DNA from: Afifellaceae bacterium
Lineage (GTDB): Bacteria; Pseudomonadota; Alphaproteobacteria; Rhizobiales; Afifellaceae
Reading direction: 5' to 3'
NCBI GenBank assembly: GCA_028281235.1
Contig: JANQKG010000030.1
Coordinates: forward strand, 62,001-126,000
DNA: 64,000 nucleotides
Part shown: positions 58,688-64,000 of the stretch, in pieces
How positions within the stretch are numbered: position 1 is the first letter of the stretch
Layout: each line of letters opens with the position of its first letter
Translations under genes and position numbers: made by a program
The notes under the pieces: generated by a model
What the model saw: only the letters and a program-made list of their open reading frames with translations
Databases searched by the model: none
What the model was told of the DNA's origin: nothing

Positions 58688-61084
58688 GTGAGCAGCCCCG
58701 AATCGCCAATAACCCCGGCTCCGCCACGACCCGGGGCACGGGATCGCGCGACGGCATTCCTCGTGTCCGCCGGGATGGCGTGTGGCGGCCTGGTGCTTGC
58801 GCTCACCGCGATCCATCTGTCGATTCCGGCAGATCATGCGATGTCGGTCGCGTTCCACAACCAAGCCACGCTGGAGTGGCTTCTGGCTGTAAGCTCGGCA
58901 ACGGCGGCCGGCTTCGCCTTCCTGGCCTTCGACCGCCAACGCGCGCTCACGGCCGCCCGCCATGCGGAGAGCAGCTTTCGCGATCTCTACAACGGCATCA
59001 GCGAAGGCGTGTTCCGCTCCACGCTCGACGGCCGGATGATCAGCGCCAACCCCGCGTTGGTGCGGCTCAACGGCTATGACAGCGAAGAGGAGCTGATCCG
59101 CGGCTGCGAAGACATTGCGACCGAATGGTACGTCGACCCCAACCGGCGCGACGAGATCCATCGGATGCTTCTTGAGCGCGGACAGGTCACCAATGTCGTT
59201 TCGGAGGTCTACCGCCACAAGACGCGCGAGCGCATCTGGGTGGAGGAAAGCACGCGGCTGGTGCGTGACGAGCGGACCGGTGCGCCGCTCCACTATGAAG
59301 GCAATGTCAGCGAAGTCACCGAGACCATGCGGCGGCTGGAGCTACAGGACCATTATAACAAGATCACCTCGATCATGTCCGGTGGTCTCTATCAATACCG
59401 CATCGGTCCGGACGGCAGCCGCTCCCTGCCCTATGCCAGCGTCGGTCTCTATCGCATCTACGGCTTGCAGCCTGAGGACGTCACGAAAGACATCGACGCC
59501 ATCCGCGACCTGGTTCACCCCGATGACCTTCACCGCATGTTGGCGGCCATCGCGCATTCGCGCGCGACGCTTAATCCCTACCAGTGCGAGTACCGAATCC
59601 GCCTGCCGGACGGGACAGAGAAATGGGTGTTCGCCCACTCGGTACCGGAGCGTGAGGCGGACGGCTCGACGCTGTGGCACGGCTATATCGTCGATGTCTC
59701 AGAGCGGAAGCGATCGGAGGCGCGTATCTATGAACTCGCCTACTTCGATCCGCTAACCGGCCTGCCGAACCGCACGTCGCTGCAGGAGCGTCTGGAGAGC
59801 ATGCTGACTCCGGGCAGCAAACGCCACAGTCGCGGCGCGCTGCTTTATGTCGACCTCGACCATTTCAAGGAGCTCAACGACGCCAAGGGGCATCATGTCG
59901 GCGACCTGCTGCTGTGCGAGATCGCGGAGCGCCTGAGCACCTGCGTGTGCTCCGACGATATGGTCGCGCGGATCGGCGGCGACGAGTTCGTCGTGCTTCT
60001 CGACGGCTGCAAGGAAAGCCCGCCAGATTTGAAGACGCGCGTTGAACATGTCGGCAAGCAGATTCTCGCTGCCGTCGATCAGCCTGTCCGCATTGACGCC
60101 GACACGTTCCAGACGACAGCCAGCATCGGTGCGGTGCTGTTCGCCGGCGGCGTTCACGATGCCGAAGAGGTGCTGAAGCAGGCGGATCTCGCCATGTACG
60201 CGGCCAAAGGCGCGGGGCGCGGCATGATGCGCTTCTTTGAGGAGGCCATGCAGGTGGAAGCGGCGGACCGCCTCGCTCTTATGTCCGACTTGCGACAGGC
60301 CCTGCAGCAAGACCAGCTCGCGCTTCATTACCAGCCGATGGTGGATCGGTCCGGCCGCTGCATCGGCGCGGAGGGGCTCTTGCGATGGCACCATCCGACA
60401 CGCGGCCTTGTCGCGGCGGGCGACTTCATCCCGCTGGCGGAACGCAGCGGCCTCATGCATGCGATCGATGCGTGGGTGCTGAAGACGGCGTGCGCCACGC
60501 TGTCGCGATGGGCCAGACATCCCCAAACGCGCGGCCTGCGGCTTGCCATCAATGTCAGCCCGGGCGAAGTGCATCGGCTGGACTTTGTCGATTTCGTCCA
60601 GGCGATTCTGGCGGAATCGGGCGCGCCGGCCGAACGGCTTGTTCTGGAGCTGACCGAGCACGTCATGTCCGACGATGTCGACACGGTCGCGGCGGTCATG
60701 ACCAAGCTGCAGGACCTGGGGCTCACCTTCGCGCTCGACGATTTCGGCACGGGTTACTCGTCGCTGTCGCGGCTGAAGCAGCTGCCGATCGACATGCTGA
60801 AGATCGACCGGTCCTTTGTTCACAACATCGAGGCGGACCAGAGCGGCCGAGAGATCGTGCAAACCATTTTGAGCATCGCCGGCAGCCTGCGGATTCCCGT
60901 GGTCGCGGAGGGTGTCGAGACGGAGCTTCAGGCGATCCTTTTGAAGCGCCTCGGCTGCGATACGTTCCAGGGCTATCTGTTCGGGCGGCCGGCGCCGCTC
61001 GATACGTTCATGGCCGAACTGGAAGGCGAGTTCGCCGCCTCGGTGGAACATGACCGCCCTGAAGCCGCAATTCAGGCTATGTGA
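58688..61084 (+). CDS. PAS-GGDEF-EAL cyclic di-GMP protein
   Basis: With GTG 58688 as start the product is 798 residues: two membrane helices (about 20-42 and 60-80), two PAS domains (about 95-215 and 230-340), GGDEF (about 350-515) and EAL (about 525-780). The cyclase motif is intact (GGDEF at 430-434), but the inhibitory I-site Arg is missing. The EAL signature reads EGL (GAEGLLRWHHP), with LTEHVM, LDDFGTGYSS and VVAEGVETE retained, so both activities are possible. The start is uncertain: the frame is open across the uvrB 5' end to 58349, and ATG 58502 or TTG 58604 are alternatives. Confidence 0.9.
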   Translation: MSSPESPITPAPPRPGARDRATAFLVSAGMACGGLVLALTAIHLSIPADHAMSVAFHNQATLEWLLAVSSATAAGFAFLAFDRQRALTAARHAESSFRDLYNGISEGVFRSTLDGRMISANPALVRLNGYDSEEELIRGCEDIATEWYVDPNRRDEIHRMLLERGQVTNVVSEVYRHKTRERIWVEESTRLVRDERTGAPLHYEGNVSEVTETMRRLELQDHYNKITSIMSGGLYQYRIGPDGSRSLPYASVGLYRIYGLQPEDVTKDIDAIRDLVHPDDLHRMLAAIAHSRATLNPYQCEYRIRLPDGTEKWVFAHSVPEREADGSTLWHGYIVDVSERKRSEARIYELAYFDPLTGLPNRTSLQERLESMLTPGSKRHSRGALLYVDLDHFKELNDAKGHHVGDLLLCEIAERLSTCVCSDDMVARIGGDEFVVLLDGCKESPPDLKTRVEHVGKQILAAVDQPVRIDADTFQTTASIGAVLFAGGVHDAEEVLKQADLAMYAAKGAGRGMMRFFEEAMQVEAADRLALMSDLRQALQQDQLALHYQPMVDRSGRCIGAEGLLRWHHPTRGLVAAGDFIPLAERSGLMHAIDAWVLKTACATLSRWARHPQTRGLRLAINVSPGEVHRLDFVDFVQAILAESGAPAERLVLELTEHVMSDDVDTVAAVMTKLQDLGLTFALDDFGTGYSSLSRLKQLPIDMLKIDRSFVHNIEADQSGREIVQTILSIAGSLRIPVVAEGVETELQAILLKRLGCDTFQGYLFGRPAPLDTFMAELEGEFAASVEHDRPEAAIQAM

Positions 61085-61201
61085 GCGGCTGGGGCACGCC
61101 CTCACGCGAGCGTGACGCGCGAGCGACATCGTCTCGTCGTATGGTGGCGTTGGGGGGAAGCGCGCAGGCCGGCTGCGCCCAATCCGTCACGAGGCTCGCT
61201 G

Positions 61202-61720
61202 ATGAAATACGTTCTCTCTTTGGCACTCGCCGCTTCCTTTATCGGCGCCCCAGTCACGCCGACCCTGGCCGTGGATGACGGCTCGACAACCGGGCCCTCC
61301 TGCCCGCCCGGGCAGGTCTATGACCGCCGCACCATGCGATGCGTGGACCAGAACTCGGGCGTCGCCGACGACGATTCGCTGGCCGCCTACGCGGCCGCAC
61401 TTTCGCGTGCGGAACGCTACGAGGAAGCGCTCGTGGTGCTTGACCAGATGCGCGATCCCCTGACGCCGCAGGCGCTCAATTACCGGGGCTATGCGACGCG
61501 CCAATTGGGGCGGATCGAAGAAGGCATCGGCTATTATCTGCGCTCCGTCGCGCTCGACCCGGACTACACGCTGGTGCGGGAATATCTGGGCGAGGCCTAT
61601 CTGGTTCAGGGCAGGATCGACCTCGCCGAAAATCAGCTCGCGGAGATCGAGAAGCGCTGCGGGACGACCTGCGAGGCCTATGTCGACCTGGCCGAGGCGA
61701 TCGCCGCCGCTCAAAGCTGA
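61202..61720 (+). CDS. Secreted TPR-containing protein
   Basis: A 172-residue exported protein with a signal peptide (MKYVLSLALAASFIGAPVTP, cleavage near TLAV). After a short Cys-containing segment (SCPPGQVYDRRTMRCVDQ) come about three TPR-like helical pairs: DDSLAAYAAALSRAERYEEALVVLDQM, QALNYRGYATRQLGRIEEGIGYY, and LVREYLGEAYLVQGRIDLAENQL, the last followed by a second Cys pair (KRCGTTCEAY). It probably mediates protein contacts in the periplasm. Function unknown. ATG 61202 begins at the signal. Confidence 0.8.
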   Translation: MKYVLSLALAASFIGAPVTPTLAVDDGSTTGPSCPPGQVYDRRTMRCVDQNSGVADDDSLAAYAAALSRAERYEEALVVLDQMRDPLTPQALNYRGYATRQLGRIEEGIGYYLRSVALDPDYTLVREYLGEAYLVQGRIDLAENQLAEIEKRCGTTCEAYVDLAEAIAAAQS

Positions 61721-61892
61721 GGCCGCCAGCAGCTTCCGCTGACGGTTCGTCGCCGACGAGAAAGGCCGTGAAACACGCGATGAGCCGGTAAGGCGGACGG
61801 CCTTCCGCCGTCCGTTGCCGTTGCTTCGACTTTCGCCCAGCCGCGGCGCATGCTAGCGGCGCGCTGTTGTATAACTTGGCGATAGCGGGGCG

Positions 61893-62879
61893 ATGACCAC
61901 CGAGGACGTTTGCTGGGCTCTCACGACCGGCGAGGCCGGGATGCGCAGCCAGGTGCTCGGCCTGGCGGAGGCGGTGGGTCTTCCCGTCGTTGAAAAACGT
62001 ATCGTGGTCCGCGCGCCATGGAGCAGGCTCCCCGGCGGGCTCTTGCCGATGCCGCTCACAGCGCTTGATCCGGCGGGCGACGCGCTGACGCCGCCTTGGC
62101 CACGGCTCCTCATCACCTGCGGTCGCCGCTCAGTCGGCCCAGCGCTGGCTGTCAAGCGGGCGTCCAAGGGGCGCACGCTGGCCGTCTATGTGCAGAACCC
62201 GAAATGGGCCCGCCGCCAGTTCGACCTGGTGGTCGCCATGACGCACGATGACGCCGCCGCCGGCGACAACGTCATGGCGATCGATCTCGCTCTCCACCAC
62301 ATCACGGCGGAGCGCCTGGAGGTGGCGCGCGGCGAATGGCGAGAGCGTCTGACGCCGGACGATACGCCTCTTATCGGCGTCCTGATCGGCGGCGACAACA
62401 GGCACTACAGCCTGACGGGGCGGGTGACGGAGCGGCTGATCCGTGTCTTGCGGACCGCCCACAAGACACATGGAATGCGCGTTTATGTAACACCGTCACG
62501 GCGCACCGACGATATCGCAAAGCGCAGAATTGCGGAGGCGCTCGGCGACGATGCGACCGGGACGATATGGGACGAGACGGGGCCGAACCCCTATGTCGGC
62601 ATGCTGGCGCTGGCGGACCGGCTGATCGTCACGGGGGAGTCGATCTCCATGATCTCCGAGGCGCTCGCCTCCGGGCGACCGGTCCATGTGTTGCCATTGG
62701 AGGGCTTTGGCCGCCGACACGACCGGTTCGTCAATGGGCTCGTGGAGCGCGGTCTGGTTTCGCGCATCGAGGCAGACGATCTCGACTGGCACTTTGCGGG
62801 GACGGAGCCGATCATGGCGGTGGCGGAGCCGAGTGCGCGCATCCGCGCCATGCTGAAACGCAGCGCCGCTCAGGCGTGA
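61893..62879 (+). CDS. Mitochondrial fission ELM1 family protein (COG3660)
   Basis: A 328-residue protein of the bacterial ELM1 group, whose plant member affects mitochondrial division but whose bacterial role is unknown. Features are CWALTTGEAGMRSQVLGLAEAVG at the start, LLITCGRRSVGPALAVKR, VYVQNPKWARRQFDLVVAMTHDD, LIGVLIGGDNRHYSL, VTPSRRTDD, and VTGESISMISEALASGRPVHVLPL. The last pattern and the two-lobed layout resemble GT-B glycosyltransferases, so a sugar-nucleotide role is possible. Convergent with the 2OG oxygenase gene, overlapping by 10 bases. Confidence 0.88.
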   Translation: MTTEDVCWALTTGEAGMRSQVLGLAEAVGLPVVEKRIVVRAPWSRLPGGLLPMPLTALDPAGDALTPPWPRLLITCGRRSVGPALAVKRASKGRTLAVYVQNPKWARRQFDLVVAMTHDDAAAGDNVMAIDLALHHITAERLEVARGEWRERLTPDDTPLIGVLIGGDNRHYSLTGRVTERLIRVLRTAHKTHGMRVYVTPSRRTDDIAKRRIAEALGDDATGTIWDETGPNPYVGMLALADRLIVTGESISMISEALASGRPVHVLPLEGFGRRHDRFVNGLVERGLVSRIEADDLDWHFAGTEPIMAVAEPSARIRAMLKRSAAQA

Positions 62880-63541
62880 AGGCGGACCGGGCTCTCCGGG
62901 AAGGCGAGCTGCTCGCGCGCGCGCCAATCCGGCGTCACGTAATTGACGATGATGGAGCGGCGCACCCCGTGGATGGGGCGCGGCTCAAAGCCGTGCCAGG
63001 TGTTTGAGGCCGGCACGAAAACCATCGCGCTGTTGGGCTCAAACGGCGAGCGGCCGACGCGCGTGTCTTTGTCGGCGTAGATGTCGGTGCCGAGATCGGC
63101 GTGGCGCGGATCGTCGGACATATAGACCAGCATGGTGAACATCTTCACACCGATATCGGTGTGCGGCTCCAACCAGAATCCGTCCGTGTCCTGCGCGTAT
63201 TCGATGCGCACGAATGTGTTGTCGAGGGGCGCTGAGAAGACGTCCGCCAAAAGCCGCACGGTCTCCTCCTGTTGGAAGGCCTCGACCGTTGCCGCCGCGC
63301 TTTGGAACGTCTGCAGATTGTCACCGGCGAAGTAGACGCGATCGGCGTTGTGCACCTCTCGTGTCCCGGAGACCCCGCCAAGGTCGGCGACCGGGAAGGC
63401 CATGTCCTTCAGCTCCGCGTGCACGGCGGCCGGAAAGACGTCGCGCAAGTGCCAGTGCGTGTAGGGCGTGGCGAACGCGTCGGCCGCCTCAACGGACTCC
63501 CACAGGCTTTTTTTGATCTCGTCGGTCAGTGTCGCCATCAT
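62870..63541 (-). CDS. 2OG-Fe(II) oxygenase (prolyl 4-hydroxylase-like)
   Basis: A 223-residue 2-oxoglutarate/iron dioxygenase. The iron ligands are the HxD of LEPHTDIGVKMFTMLVYMS and a distal His in NTWHGFEPRP, with the 2-oxoglutarate Arg in VRRSIIVNYV. VRIEYAQDTDGFWLEPHTD is like double-stranded beta-helix oxygenases of the P4Hc kind. Substrate unknown; no signal peptide. ATG 63541 is used (63538 equivalent). It converges with the ELM1 gene and diverges from a second oxygenase at 63744, suggesting a functional group. Confidence 0.88.
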   Translation of the reverse strand: MMATLTDEIKKSLWESVEAADAFATPYTHWHLRDVFPAAVHAELKDMAFPVADLGGVSGTREVHNADRVYFAGDNLQTFQSAAATVEAFQQEETVRLLADVFSAPLDNTFVRIEYAQDTDGFWLEPHTDIGVKMFTMLVYMSDDPRHADLGTDIYADKDTRVGRSPFEPNSAMVFVPASNTWHGFEPRPIHGVRRSIIVNYVTPDWRAREQLAFPESPVRLHA

Positions 63542-63743
63542 ATCGTCCACGCGGTGCGCGGCCCGGAATTGCAACATTTATGGGTGGATTTGCCCCGCTA
63601 ATGACGATGTAAGAGGATCGTCGGACGATTGTCCAGGGCGGCGGCGACGGCGGCGCCGTCCTTGAAGCGGGCCTTTCCATCCACTATCTCGGCGTTGGCC
63701 ACCCCTCATCTTTGGCGCAACTCCGAGCAATTCCGGACGACCC

Positions 63744-64000
63744 ATGCGCTATCTCGACATCGACGCGCTGCGCACGACGCCGCTCAAGACCGATCCCTAC
63801 GACTATGTCGTGGTGCCGGATTTCCTGCGCCCGGAGCGGTTCCGCGACGTGGTCGCCGACTATCCGGCTGTGCCCGGCCCCGGCGTGCACACGCTGCCGG
63901 AAGTCGAGGTCGCCGGCCGCTTCAAGGCGCTGGTCGACGAGATGAACGGATTGGCGTTCCGCAGCGCAGTGGAGGAGAAGTTCGGCATCGACCTTTTGTC
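63744..64000 (+). CDS. Second 2OG-Fe(II) oxygenase-like protein, N-terminal part
   Basis: The reading frame from ATG 63744 runs off the window after 85 residues: MRYLDIDALRTTPLKTDPYDYVVVPDFL... then RPERFRDVVADYP. The PYDYVVVPDFLRPERF pattern is the usual N-terminus of 2OG-Fe(II) oxygenases of this alphaproteobacterial group; the iron-binding motifs would lie beyond the edge and cannot be checked. It diverges from the oxygenase gene at 62870-63541 across about 200 bases. Partial, so assignment is tentative. Confidence 0.65.
   Translation, partial: MRYLDIDALRTTPLKTDPYDYVVVPDFLRPERFRDVVADYPAVPGPGVHTLPEVEVAGRFKALVDEMNGLAFRSAVEEKFGIDLL

Overview
This window reads as ordinary chromosome of an alphaproteobacterium of the order Hyphomicrobiales (Rhizobiales). 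The evidence is high GC, gene families largely limited to or typical of that group (IalB, DUF2093, DUF4170, DUF6101, CoxF, a DUF3035/BamF-like lipoprotein, a short HisG with HisZ), a CIRCE-controlled groESL operon, and rhizobial-type local gene orders. I cannot name the genus. No rRNA, tRNA, CRISPR array, complete IS element or prophage was seen.

Layout. 1-6.5 kb: end of an unknown gene, then thrC, an M16 peptidase and a GNAT acetyltransferase joined by TGATG overlaps, followed by a membrane EAL protein with a degenerate GGDEF. 6.7-8.8 kb: YqgE (minus), a DsbD-alpha-like periplasmic protein and a peroxiredoxin. 9-17.8 kb: a tight minus-strand run ctaC-ctaD-ctaB-coxF-ctaG-ctaE-DUF983-SURF1-ispH-thrB-rnhA, i.e. 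a complete aa3-type cytochrome oxidase locus with its heme O and copper assembly factors, leading into isoprenoid, threonine and RNase H genes. 18-26 kb: IalB, a CPA2 K+/H+ antiporter and DUF2093 (plus), facing a minus-strand envelope cluster cysQ-DUF4170-msbA-waaA-lpxK. 26-33 kb: DUF6101, ubiA, a HigBA toxin-antitoxin pair with a palindromic operator, purD, a patatin-like lipase running into antisense tadA, an RluB/RsuA pseudouridine synthase and rsmD. 33-43 kb: mutL, a lipoprotein, lspA, ileS, a MbcA/RES toxin-antitoxin pair, a DedA-like YqaA protein, ribF and a HAD phosphatase. 43-49 kb: an active/inactive pair of M16 peptidases, a secreted hypothetical protein and groES-groEL. 49-55 kb: hisG-hisZ-hisS, a DUF559 nuclease-like gene enclosed by inverted repeats, a VOC protein and DUF72. 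55-64 kb: a small membrane protein, uvrB with a long N-terminal extension, a PAS-GGDEF-EAL protein, a TPR protein, an ELM1-family protein and two divergent 2OG-Fe(II) oxygenases, the last cut by the window end.

The most distinctive feature is not a large operon but a dense population of several families of structured intergenic repeats. The best candidate for something under-described is the 510-bp DUF559 cassette (53204-53713): a small PD-(D/E)XK-like nuclease gene that exactly fills the space between two inverted copies of a Y-shaped repeat, one of which seems to supply its ribosome binding site. Related solo repeat fragments occur elsewhere in the window. Other points worth a look are the 57-bp periodic REP array beside mutL, a rsmD stop codon provided by a repeat, the roughly 200-nt patatin/tadA overlap, a compositional patch inside hisS, and the ELM1/2OG-oxygenase group. 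Start codons are my choice from SD signals, overlaps and family N-termini; uncertain ones are flagged. All family names come from reading the sequence by eye, with no database search.
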